From: Bacteroidales bacterium
GTDB taxonomy: Bacteria > Bacteroidota > Bacteroidia > Bacteroidales > VadinHA17
Reading direction: 5' to 3'
Assembly: GCA_003142255.1 (NCBI GenBank)
Contig: PLLO01000011.1
Location: forward strand, 439,597 to 503,596
DNA: 64,000 nt
Shown here: positions 17,785 to 27,100 of the stretch, in pieces
How positions within the stretch are numbered: the stretch's first letter is position 1
Layout of the letters: every line of letters starts with the position of its first letter
The notes under the pieces: generated by a model
Told to the model about the DNA's origin: nothing
Seen by the model: the letters and a program-made list of their open reading frames with translations, nothing else
Databases searched by the model: none
Translations under genes and position numbers: made by a program

Positions 17785-19344
17785 ATGAAAAATCTATATA
17801 AAATTATCACTTCATTTCTGCTTTTATCTGTTCTATTTAGTTGTTCGAAAGATCTTCTGGATAAAACACCATTAGACAGGTTGTCTCCTTCAACGTTCTA
17901 TCAGAATGAAACACAGTGCAAGATGGCACTGATGGGTATTTATAATGCCATTCAGCCAAATGCAACACCCACTCATTTTTATCAGTTTGAATTTATGTCC
18001 GATAACGGCTATTGCCAGGCTGCCTGGCAAGGTTCAAATGAAGTTGGCTCATGGAGTACCAACTCAACCAGTTGGGCTCCGAATGCAAAATGGTCACAGG
18101 ATTATACAATTATTGCCAGAGCTAATGAGTTTCTAAAGGATATAGCTGCTGCCTCAGTAGACGATGCAGTTAAAACTCCGATGGTGGCAGAAGCAAAATT
18201 TTTAAGGGGTTATGCCTATTCCGATTTGATTAATTATTTCGGTGATGTGCCGCTTATTACTGAAGTTCTGACATTGTCCGATGCGTTTGTAAAAAGAACT
18301 GCTAAAAGCGATGTGCTTACTCAAATTCTCACCGACTTTACAGATGCAGCAAGTGTTCTTCCTACCTCTTATTCAGCTTCAAATATAGGACGTGCCACAA
18401 AAGGGGCTGCGCTGGCATATAAGGCAAAGATATTACTCTATAATCAAAAATGGGCTGATGCAGCACAGGCGACCAAAGATGTTATGGATTTAAAACTTTA
18501 TGATTTTTATCCAAACTATTCTGATCTTTTCACAGAAGCCCATGAAGATAATATTGAAGTTATTTTTGATATTCAGTATATTCCAACAACTCAATCGCAA
18601 CCATGGCCGGCTGAGCCATTTGTTCTTGGTACTTGGCAAACATCGAACATTACAGCCGATATGATTAATTCATATTACATGACCAATGGTAAACCTATTA
18701 CAGATGCTACATCCGGCTATAACGATCAGGATCCCTATACTAACAGAGACCCAAGGTTAGCTGCTACAGTGGTGTTACCGGGTTCAAAATATGGCTCAGC
18801 TACTTTTATACCTGCCAGCTATAGTGAATACCCCTGCGGCGCCAAACCACGCAAGTATGCAGAGTATGGAATTGCTGACGTGAACAACAGTTCTCTGAAT
18901 ACTATCTTGATGCGTTATGCAGACATCTGCCTGATGCGTGCGGAAGCGCTTATTGAATCCGGTAGCACGGCCCAGGAAATTTATGACCTGATTGATAAAG
19001 TACGTGCGAGAGTAGGTATGCCTACAGTTGAATCGGTAGAAGGTACCGGGCTTACCCAAACTCAGCTTCGTCAAATAATGCGGCATGAGAGAAGGGTTGA
19101 ATTTTGTATGGAAGGAACACGATACGCCGATATGCTGCGATGGCAAGATGTATCGTTAGTGCATGATGTATATGGTTATGATAAATCGAAATTGTCTGAT
19201 CCTGCAAGCCCTGCAACATGGACGTTTTCGCAAATAAAAATAGCTACAACAACATTTAATGCAACCAAGGGATGGCTATGGCCGATTCCTCAAGCTGATA
19301 TAGATATAAATAAAAATTTACTTCCTAATAACCCGGGATATTAA
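17785..19344 (+). CDS. SusD/RagB-type surface glycan-binding lipoprotein
   Basis: 519 residues. A lipoprotein signal ends at lipobox VLFSC (C20). The mature protein shows the SusD pattern: LDKTPLDRLSP near the N-terminus, TPR-like helices with AKFLRGYAYSDLINYFGDVPLI (about 138-160) and the C-terminal RHERRVEFCMEGTRYADMLRW (about 432-452), ending with KNLLPNNPGY. It is the lid and binding partner of the SusC barrel encoded 12 bp upstream. A strong terminator follows directly, so the SusC/SusD transcript probably ends here and no hydrolase is part of this unit. Confidence 0.97.
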   Translation: MKNLYKIITSFLLLSVLFSCSKDLLDKTPLDRLSPSTFYQNETQCKMALMGIYNAIQPNATPTHFYQFEFMSDNGYCQAAWQGSNEVGSWSTNSTSWAPNAKWSQDYTIIARANEFLKDIAAASVDDAVKTPMVAEAKFLRGYAYSDLINYFGDVPLITEVLTLSDAFVKRTAKSDVLTQILTDFTDAASVLPTSYSASNIGRATKGAALAYKAKILLYNQKWADAAQATKDVMDLKLYDFYPNYSDLFTEAHEDNIEVIFDIQYIPTTQSQPWPAEPFVLGTWQTSNITADMINSYYMTNGKPITDATSGYNDQDPYTNRDPRLAATVVLPGSKYGSATFIPASYSEYPCGAKPRKYAEYGIADVNNSSLNTILMRYADICLMRAEALIESGSTAQEIYDLIDKVRARVGMPTVESVEGTGLTQTQLRQIMRHERRVEFCMEGTRYADMLRWQDVSLVHDVYGYDKSKLSDPASPATWTFSQIKIATTTFNATKGWLWPIPQADIDINKNLLPNNPGY

Positions 19345-19356
19345 TTGGTTAGATGG

Positions 19357-19391
19357 ATATCTCCTTCCCTCCGGGGAAGGAGATATTTTTA
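19357..19391 (+). terminator. Strong Rho-independent terminator after susD-like gene
   Basis: ATATCTCCTTCCC (19357-19369) pairs perfectly with GGGAAGGAGATAT (19374-19386) around a 4-nt loop and is followed by TTTTT. The 13-bp stem and T run make this the clearest terminator in the window. Confidence 0.9.
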
Positions 19392-19417
19392 ACTAATCCT
19401 TTATAAATATGTAAACA

Positions 19418-19768
19418 TTTTGGGGCCATATCTTTCGGCCTGCACCGCAATGATTGAAAAAGATTGCGATACATTGCTGACCAAACGGATTAACTATATG
19501 GTGGACGCTTTGACTTAATGCCAGCAGGAACTTGTGGACAAATATTTAAGCGCCTTTCCCGAAAGTGATTTACCGAACTGGAAACCAAATATGGCGGGGT
19601 TTGGGCGCCTTACTATACATATCACAAAATCATGCTGGGATTCTGGATGTTTATACGCTTACCTGAGAGATTGCCGAATCGCGTGTATCGCACAATACCC
19701 GGAAATTAACAACCACACTTTTCCGGTGGACTGCCGCTCCCGTTTACCCTTATGCCTAAATGTATGAT
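19418..19768 (+). pseudogene. Decayed GH127 (DUF1680, beta-L-arabinofuranosidase) remnant
   Basis: Translating all three frames gives an ordered series of GH127/DUF1680 landmarks broken by stops and shifts. These are FWGH (19418), ACTAMIEKDCD with KRINYMVDAL (about 19440-19515), CQQE, KYLSAFPESDLPNWKP (about 19540-19590), GVWAPYYTYHKIMLG (about 19599-19643) and, one frame over, LDVYTLT (about 19645-19665). In intact enzymes these segments run in the same order over about 130 residues of the catalytic barrel. The rest of the roughly 650-residue enzyme is missing. It shows that an arabinofuranosidase once sat between the SusD gene and the epimerase operon. Confidence 0.75.
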
Positions 19769-19837
19769 GGAAGCAGTCAAACAATAAAACTCCAATAATA
19801 AACATTCTCTGAAAAATCAAATTTTTTCCGAAAAGAA

Positions 19838-19909
19838 TTTGCTTGACAAATAGTATTATTATTTTTATATCGTTAAATTATCGCGAAAGTAATCGTGTAA
19901 GTTAATTTT
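19838..19909 (+). promoter_or_regulatory. Candidate promoter with conserved 49-bp operator-like motif, copy 2
   Basis: TTTG at 19838, then 18 bp, then TATTTTTA at 19860, resembles the Bacteroidota promoter. The motif at 19861-19909 reads as three tandem units of 11-12 bp (ATCGTTAAATT, ATCGCGAAAGTA, ATCGTGTAAGTT). It aligns without gaps to 12079-12127 and has the same position relative to the -7-like box. It lies 15 bp before the GDP-mannose 3,5-epimerase start codon. Confidence 0.55.
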
Positions 19910-19923
19910 AATCTTGATGCATT

Positions 19924-20922
19924 ATGAAGAAGATATTAGTTGCCGGAGCCGGTGGATTTATCGGTGGACACCTTGTAAAAGAGCTGATTAAAAAAGGCCA
20001 TGCGGTAAGGGCAATCGATATTAAACCTTTAAATGAATGGTACCAGGTATCCGAAGATGCAGATAATTATGTTCTTGATCTTCGTCTCAGGGAAAACTGC
20101 CATAAGGCTGTCAATGGATGCAATGAAGTATTCAATTTTGCAGCCGACATGGGGGGTATGGGCTTTATCGAAAATAATAAAGCCGCCTGTATGATAACAG
20201 TCCTCATAAATACCCATCTGCTGATCGCTGCCCGTGAATGTGGAATTGACAGGTATTTTTATGCATCCTCAGCTTGCGTATACAATGGCGATAAACAGAC
20301 TGATCCTGATAATCCGGGATTAAAGGAATCTGATGCCTACCCGGCTATGGCTGAAGACGGATATGGCTGGGAAAAGCTTTTCAGCGAACGTATGTGCCGC
20401 CATTTCTCTGAGGACTTTGGACTGACGACCAGGGTTGCCAGGTTCCATAATGTATATGGGCCATTCGGTACGTTTGACGGCGGCCGCGAAAAAGCTCCTG
20501 CGGCAATCTGCAGGAAGGTTATCGAAGCCGGCATAACCGGCAAAAAAGATATCGTTATATGGGGTGATGGACTCCAGACCAGGAGCTTTATGTACATCGA
20601 TGACTGTATCAAAGGTATACAGGATATCATGTACAGTAATATCAAGGTGCCGATAAACCTCGGAAGCACTGAAATGGTTTCCATCAACGAGCTTGTTGAT
20701 ATAGTGGAGGATATTGCAGGATTGAAGCTCCAACGGAAATATGATCTTGATGCCCCGAAGGGGGTCAGAGGAAGGAACAGCGATAATACCCTGATCAGAA
20801 AATACCTTAACTGGGAACCATCAATCCCGCTCAGGGATGGTATGAAGAAAACCTATGACTGGATAAAAGAGCAGATTATCTCTGAGAAGGATAAGAAGAA
20901 GATTGAAAGATTCAATAAATGA
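19924..20922 (+). CDS. GDP-mannose 3,5-epimerase (plant-type NAD-dependent epimerase)
   Basis: 332 residues, no signal peptide, cytoplasmic. It has the extended short-chain dehydrogenase fold with NAD-binding GAGGFIG (residues 8-14). Resemblance to plant GDP-D-mannose 3,5-epimerase is unusually close: ADMGGMGFI (74-82), YASSACVY with C118, YGWEK with Y147/K151, RFHNVYGPFGT, GGREKAPAAICRK with K190, GDGLQTRSF and GVRGRNSDN. C118, Y147, K151 and K190 sit at a constant offset of 27 from the plant C145, Y174, K178 and K217, so the whole catalytic set is kept. The plant enzyme makes GDP-L-galactose and GDP-L-gulose. It heads an operon with a GHMP-kinase-like gene 12 bp downstream, then GH29 and an esterase. 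Confidence 0.88.
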   Translation: MKKILVAGAGGFIGGHLVKELIKKGHAVRAIDIKPLNEWYQVSEDADNYVLDLRLRENCHKAVNGCNEVFNFAADMGGMGFIENNKAACMITVLINTHLLIAARECGIDRYFYASSACVYNGDKQTDPDNPGLKESDAYPAMAEDGYGWEKLFSERMCRHFSEDFGLTTRVARFHNVYGPFGTFDGGREKAPAAICRKVIEAGITGKKDIVIWGDGLQTRSFMYIDDCIKGIQDIMYSNIKVPINLGSTEMVSINELVDIVEDIAGLKLQRKYDLDAPKGVRGRNSDNTLIRKYLNWEPSIPLRDGMKKTYDWIKEQIISEKDKKKIERFNK

Positions 20923-20934
20923 CTTGTTCCGGCT

Positions 20935-21753
20935 GTGAAAAATAAAAAAGTCCTTATGCGCGGTCGTTACGAACTCATTCCTGAACCGGGGTTGCCGGTA
21001 CGCTCAAGCTCAGGAACCAAGCGTGATATGCGATTCCCGTACAGGCTCTGTATCGCCGGCGGCTGGGTCGATCAGCCTTGGGTATCTGAGATACATCCGG
21101 GTTCGGTAGTGGTTGCACAGATCTGGCCTACCATGGATTTCAACGACCGCTCGGGTCTTGCGACTAGCTCGAGGAGCGTAGGAATAAAGCTTTGGGGAGA
21201 CAGGTACCCTGACGGCGATCACCAACAGAATGCCAGGCTGCTATTTGGAGCCGAGAATCCTCCTGGTAAGGAATATATTTCCGGTTCTCAGGATCACATA
21301 GGATTGCTTTACCCCGGGATCAGCCGTCTGGATTACAATGGAAAGTACTGGCCTGAGAAAATAGAATCGATCGTTGATGCGGAAACCTGTGACTGGTTAT
21401 CTGATGTTATCCATCTCGTTCCTCTTGAGCCACGCCCCAATGATTATAACCCTCTGAAAATAATGAACCTTGAAAAGACTATAGTAAAGGAGCTTGGTGA
21501 GGCAGGGGAAAGATGCTGGGATGCAATTATAAAGAAGGATATTGCCATGCTTGGCAAATCAATGACTGACACTTTGCTGTCATGGAAAAAAATGCTTCCC
21601 CTGACAGTCCCGGATCGGGTAATGAAAGAGCTCGAAACAAAATATCTTCCTTATTATCCGGGCGCCATAACTTCAGGATGCGGAGGCGGATACATGATGG
21701 TAGCCTCTGAAAAAGCTGTCCCGGGAGCTATTAAGATAAAAGTCAGATATTAA
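20935..21753 (+). CDS. GHMP-kinase-like protein (putative sugar kinase)
   Basis: 272 residues, starting at GTG 20935 (an in-frame ATG lies at 20956), cytoplasmic. Three GHMP-like segments are seen: RLCIAGGWVDQPWVS near residue 40, which resembles the substrate-binding GGGTD region of fucokinase and heptokinase types; GLATSSRS near 76, in the place of the GLGSSSA phosphate loop; and GAITSGCGGGYMMVAS near 250, which matches the C-terminal GAGGGG motif. At 272 residues it is shorter than the usual 320-350, and the middle loop is altered, so activity is uncertain. Position between an epimerase making GDP-L-galactose and an alpha-L-fucosidase suggests L-fucose or L-galactose as substrate. That is inference. 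Confidence 0.6.
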   Translation: MKNKKVLMRGRYELIPEPGLPVRSSSGTKRDMRFPYRLCIAGGWVDQPWVSEIHPGSVVVAQIWPTMDFNDRSGLATSSRSVGIKLWGDRYPDGDHQQNARLLFGAENPPGKEYISGSQDHIGLLYPGISRLDYNGKYWPEKIESIVDAETCDWLSDVIHLVPLEPRPNDYNPLKIMNLEKTIVKELGEAGERCWDAIIKKDIAMLGKSMTDTLLSWKKMLPLTVPDRVMKELETKYLPYYPGAITSGCGGGYMMVASEKAVPGAIKIKVRY

Positions 21754-21778
21754 GCAACAATATAATTATAACTTAATT

Positions 21779-23296
21779 ATGAAAACATCATTAAAGAATA
21801 AGACCTATTTTTCTGTATTGTTCTGTTTTGTAACATTTGTTACAATTTCAGCGCAGCAGGGCAAGCTTCCGATTGCTGAAGGTCCGTACAAGCCGACAGA
21901 CGAATCTTTAATGCAGTACCGGTATCCGGAATGGTTCCGTGATGCCAAATTCGGAATCTGGGCACACTGGGGACCGCAGGCAGTTCCGCGTCAGGGCGAC
22001 TGGTATGCAAGGAGAATGTACCAGGAGAAAGATCCGGCTTACAAATATCATGTTGAACATTACGGACATCCTTCGGTATTCGGTTATAAGGATATTATTC
22101 CCTTATGGAAAGCCGAAAAATGGGATCCCGATAAGCTGATGGCACTCTACAAAAAGACTGGTGCAAAATATTTCGTCAGCATGGGTACTCATCATGACAA
22201 TTTCTTTTTGTGGAATTCAAAGATCCACAAGTGGAATTCAGTTAACATGGGACCAAAAAAAGATGTAGTTGGTACCTGGCAGGAAGCGGCAAAAAAGCAG
22301 GGACTTAAGTTTGGCGTTTCGGAGCATCTTGGTGCAAGCTATACATGGTTCCAGGCAGCACACGGCTCCGACAAGGAGGGGCCAAAGGCCGGAGTGCCTT
22401 ACGATGGAGCTGATCCTCAGTTCAGCGATCTTTACCACGATGGCACAACCCCTGACGATAAAGGATGGTTAACAAATAACCTAATATTCCAGGTAGAATG
22501 GTTCCGCAGTATCAGGGAACTGATAGATAATTATCATCCCGACCTTCTTTACTCTGACTGCTCAATGCCTTTCGAAAATGTGGGGCGAAGCCTTATAGCC
22601 CATTATTATAACCAGGATATTGCCAGGAACAACGGGAAAGTTGATGTGGTATATACCTGCAAGCAGCCGTCCGGAGGAAAATGGGTGCAGGATGTCGAGC
22701 GTGGAGTGCTGGATACTCTTAGCAGCTATCCCTGGCAGACTGATACTTCAATCGGGGACTGGTATTACCGGACCGGGCAGAAGTATAAAACCTCCGGTGA
22801 GGTTATACAAATGCTCGTCGATATAGTTAGCAAGAACGGCAACCTCCTTCTGAACGTGGTGCAGACTCCCGAAGGCGACCTTGAGCCTGATATGCTTCAG
22901 ATACTTGATGAGATCGGAACATGGACGGCTGCCAACGGGGAAGGAATATACGGAACAAGGCCATGGAAGATCTATGGAGAAAAGCCTGAGAGTCAGACAC
23001 AGGTTAAGCGGGGACGTTTTGATGAGAATTATAAATTAAGCTTTAAAGATATCAGGTTCACGACAAAGGATGGCAACCTGTATGCTTTCTGCCTTGGGAC
23101 CCCGACTGAGGATATTATCATAAAATCACTGGGGGAAAATTCCACGCTTACAGAAAAACAGGTATCTTCTGTTAAAATGCTGGGAGGCGATACTAAAATA
23201 AAATGGTCACAGGAAAATGACCGGATGGTTATCAAAAAACCTTCTAAAATGCCTTCATGGCAGGTATTGGGATTTAAAATAGAATTCAAAAAATAA
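21779..23296 (+). CDS. GH29 alpha-L-fucosidase (possibly active on alpha-L-galactosides)
   Basis: 505 residues with a signal peptide (residues 1-25, ending ISAQ). The GH29 barrel starts at WFRDAKFGIWAHWGPQAVP. It contains YFVSMGTHHDNFFLW, the nucleophile region LLYSDCSMPF with D260, and a C-terminal beta-sandwich (about 400-505). GH29 enzymes release alpha-linked L-fucose by a retaining mechanism, and some family members also tolerate L-galactose, its 6-hydroxy analogue. The acid/base residue cannot be assigned with confidence. It is the third gene of the epimerase operon, 25 bp after the kinase-like gene and 15 bp before the esterase. Confidence 0.93.
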   Translation: MKTSLKNKTYFSVLFCFVTFVTISAQQGKLPIAEGPYKPTDESLMQYRYPEWFRDAKFGIWAHWGPQAVPRQGDWYARRMYQEKDPAYKYHVEHYGHPSVFGYKDIIPLWKAEKWDPDKLMALYKKTGAKYFVSMGTHHDNFFLWNSKIHKWNSVNMGPKKDVVGTWQEAAKKQGLKFGVSEHLGASYTWFQAAHGSDKEGPKAGVPYDGADPQFSDLYHDGTTPDDKGWLTNNLIFQVEWFRSIRELIDNYHPDLLYSDCSMPFENVGRSLIAHYYNQDIARNNGKVDVVYTCKQPSGGKWVQDVERGVLDTLSSYPWQTDTSIGDWYYRTGQKYKTSGEVIQMLVDIVSKNGNLLLNVVQTPEGDLEPDMLQILDEIGTWTAANGEGIYGTRPWKIYGEKPESQTQVKRGRFDENYKLSFKDIRFTTKDGNLYAFCLGTPTEDIIIKSLGENSTLTEKQVSSVKMLGGDTKIKWSQENDRMVIKKPSKMPSWQVLGFKIEFKK

Positions 23297-23311
23297 CTTA
23301 ACAGACCCGAC

Positions 23312-24073
23312 ATGGAAAACTCGAACAATTCACGCCGCTCTTTTCTGAAGAAAGCTGCACTGGGAAGCCTCGCAGCGATAAGTATTCCCGAGATTCTGGC
23401 AGCTTCCGCTCCAAAGTATAAGACAAAACATATGTCTTTGTCAAAAGGACAGATAATCTTGTTCCAGGGTGATTCGATCACCGATTGGGGACGAGCCAAG
23501 GATGATCCTGGCTTTAATACTTCACACAGCCTGGGGTCAGGATATCCAATGCTGACTGCAGCATCGATCCTTGAGAAGCATGCTGACCTGGATCTTAAGA
23601 TTTACAATAAGGGCATATCAGGAAATAAGGTTTACCAGCTTGTCGACAGATGGGAGACCGACTGCTTTGCAATCAAACCCGATATATTAAGCATTCTCAT
23701 CGGGGTTAACGATTTATGGCATAAGCTTAATGGTACATATAACGGCACCGTTGAAATTTACAGAAAGGATTATATTGCCCTGCTTGAGATGACTAAGAGA
23801 GTTCTTCCAAATGTAAAGCTGATAATTGGTGAGCCCTTCGGTGTGCGCGGGATAAAAGCCGTCAATGATAACTGGTACCCTGAATTCTATGGATACCAAA
23901 AAGCTGCACGCGAGATCGCCGCTCAGTTCGGAGCTGCATTCATTCCATATCAGGCAATTTTCGACGAGGCCCGGAAACATGCTCCCGGAGTTTACTGGAC
24001 TGCCGACGGTGTTCATCCTACTCTTGCCGGTGCCCAGCTCATGGCTCAGGCATGGCTTCAGACAATCAAGTGA
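23312..24073 (+). CDS. Exported SGNH/GDSL-type hydrolase (carbohydrate esterase)
   Basis: 253 residues. The N-terminus has a Tat-like signal (SRRSFLKKAALGSLAAIS). Block I is FQGDSITDWG with nucleophile S55. Block II glycine is in KGISGNKV, block III asparagine in IGVNDLW, and the catalytic Asp/His pair is D232/H235 in DGVHPT. This is a complete SGNH active site. Such enzymes commonly remove acetyl or other acyl groups from plant polysaccharides. Last gene of the epimerase operon; co-expression with an alpha-L-fucosidase suggests de-esterification of the same side chain. It ends 86 bp before the convergent sensor kinase gene. Confidence 0.92.
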   Translation: MENSNNSRRSFLKKAALGSLAAISIPEILAASAPKYKTKHMSLSKGQIILFQGDSITDWGRAKDDPGFNTSHSLGSGYPMLTAASILEKHADLDLKIYNKGISGNKVYQLVDRWETDCFAIKPDILSILIGVNDLWHKLNGTYNGTVEIYRKDYIALLEMTKRVLPNVKLIIGEPFGVRGIKAVNDNWYPEFYGYQKAAREIAAQFGAAFIPYQAIFDEARKHAPGVYWTADGVHPTLAGAQLMAQAWLQTIK

Positions 24074-24158
24074 TTTTTCTTTCAGATTAAAGTCACTTTG
24101 GACTTATCAGGAAACGGATTTATTTACTTTCCGAACTGAATCTTCTATTGATTGAGGA

Positions 24159-27100
24159 TTATGATAATATTGGTACGTTAAAGAAAAATGAACTTCCTTT
24201 TCCAGGTTCGCTTTCAACCCAGATTCTGCCATTATTCTTTTCGATAAACTCCTTGCAGATTATTAACCCCAATCCGGTCCCTTCTTCTCCGTTAGTCCCT
24301 TTATTGGAAAAATTTGAATCAATCCTGAATAGCTTTAGCTGGTTCGCGGCACTTATGTCAATTCCATTATCATGTATTTCTACCTGCAGGTGATCATTAT
24401 TCTCTGTCAGTGAAATCCATATCTTCCCATTTTGAGGTGTGAATTTAATTGCATTCGTAATAAGATTGCGGATAACCATTTCAATCATGTTTTTGTCGGC
24501 GTATCCATGTTTATCTGAACCAAAATGCTTTTCAGATGAAATGTTTTTTAGATCGAAGTTTGGCTGAAGCAGGGCAAGAATTTCTTCAATAATGGATGAA
24601 ATGTTAATCTCTACAGGTTCAAACGACATATTATTTCTTTGAGTCTTCGACCAGGTCAGAAGGTTTTCGACGAGTTCGTAAATATGATGGGAAGACTTAT
24701 GTATCATATTTGCATAATTCCTTTGTTCAGGGCTGTCGCTTTCCTTCAATTCATCAAGCATTATATCGGATAACCCAATAAGGGATTGAAAAGGGCTTCG
24801 CAGATCATGGGCAATAATCGAGAAAAATTTGTCTTTTGTTGAATTAAGCTGCTGCAACTGATCTTTCTGCTGGTTTAGAATTATTGATTGCTCTTCAATA
24901 TAACTTTGTTTCTCAAGCACTTGTTCGAGGCTTTCTTTTAATTTATGGGTTCGATCATCCACTTTCTTTTCCAGTTCTGCATTATACCGTTGTAATAATG
25001 AAATCCTGTAAAAGTAATATCCTATGGCAGTTGCAGCAAGGAAGAATAATATTAAACCTGTAAACCACCATGTCTTCCAGAATGGGGGGATAACCTTAAT
25101 TTTGAGAATACGTTGTTCCGGATTCCATAAACCATCGCCGTTTGCAGCTTCCAGAATAAACGTGTACTCCCCTGCATTAAGATTTGAATAGGAGGCAAAA
25201 TTCCTGATCCCTGAGGAATAATTCCACTCTTTTTCCAGCGGCAGGAGCCTGAACCTGAACTGGTTATTTCTGGCATCGGAATATTGAAGTGCAGCAAATT
25301 CAATAGAAAATGGGGTATGCTTATACGACAAGCTCATCATTTTAGTCTCATTCAGGGCATATTCAAGTACGCTCTTCCCTTTTATTTTTTCTCCGATTTC
25401 AACATCACGGTTATAGATTTTGAGTTGAGTCAAAGCCAGCCTTGGAGGGTAAGGATTACTTTTTATGGAATCTGGCGAAAAGATGTTAAACCCCTGAACA
25501 CCGCCAAAATACAATTCGCCTGATTTGTTTTTATAAGACGCGAACTCCCTGAACTGTTCTCCCTGTAAACCATCCTGACTGCTGAATTTCAGGATCCTGA
25601 ATGTATAAGGATTTGAAACAGCTCCTTTGCATTTTACAAGTCCCGCACCTGTACTGACCCATAAATTCTGGTTGTTATCTTCCTGGATATCAAGGATAGC
25701 ATTGGAGGGCAACCCCTGGTTTATTCCTGTGTAGAATAGCGAATCGGTTTTTGAATCAACATAATATAACCCTTTATTGGTTCCGGCCCAGAGATTATCC
25801 CTGGTATCAATATAAATGGCTTTAATGGTGGTTGAGAAGTAATTGGCATATATTTTCTCAAAACGAAGGGAATCCCGGTTAAAACGATAAATGCCATTTC
25901 CCGAAGTTCCTGCCCAGATATTGTCTCTTTTATCCTTATAAAAAGTCAGAACCTCAACATTCAGATTATAATGTATAAAGTTTTTGGATCCATTCTTAAG
26001 AAAATCAACACCCTTGTCAGTTCCGATCCATAAATCCTCTTCGTTATCGAGAATAAGAGTGCGCATTAAGTTGCTGGAAACAGAATTAGGAGAATTTTTT
26101 ACAACAGCGTAGTGCGTTATCCGGCCGGACTTCAGATCAAAATAATCTAATCCTGCATTATAATATCCGATCCAGAGGTTCCCGTCTTTTTCTCTTGCCA
26201 GAGCCTTTACATTCTCTCCGGCAAGCGAGTTCTTTTTGCCTGGTTCAGGTTTATATTCCTTAAATTTTCGTGTATATCTGTCAAAACAGAAAAGTCCTCC
26301 CTCTTCTGTGCCGATCCAGATATTCTTGTCATCACAATCGGTGAAACAGTTTATGTTCTTGGCAAAGAACATAGTCTCCTCATCCGAAAGATTGTACAGG
26401 CGAAATGGTTTCCTTTTAAAGTCGGCGTAACTGACCCCGAAAGAAAATGTTCCGGCCCACAAAACTTCATTTGGATCAATAAACAGATCAAAAATAGAAT
26501 TGCTTCTGGTGGTTGAAGGCAGCGGATCGACCTGTTTTATCAGTATAAGAGAGTCAGTTTTAGCCTTCTGAAAAAATATGCCAAGACGGCAACCCACCCA
26601 GATATTCCCATATCTGTCGTTTATTATTTTTCTTATCCTGTAGCTCAGGTTATTACTTTTATCGGGGAGAACATGAAGCAGACTGGAATCAGCAGGGTTG
26701 AATTTGAAAATTCCATTATCCTGTGTCCCTGCCCATATTATATTTTTGTTATCCTTATAAAAACAGTTTACCTGGTCTTTTACCTCCGTTGACAGGCCGA
26801 ATTGTGGCACAGAGTAGCACATTTTATTGAAAGTATCAAGCACGAAAGGTCCGTCACCCCTGGTCCCGAACCACAATTTTCCATTATCATAAAGCAGTGA
26901 AATAACAGAATATTCCCTGCCTTTCCTGATGGGAAAAGCAGTAAGAGAGTCAGTTAGTCCGTTATAAGTGAAGAGCCCTTTTTCACATCCGATCCAGATA
27001 ATTCCGTCAGCACCTTCTTCTATGGCATAAACCCTTCCTGTCTGATCAGGGCCTTCCGATGTGTCGCACAGCTCAATTCTATCCTTCAGAAAGTTATACC

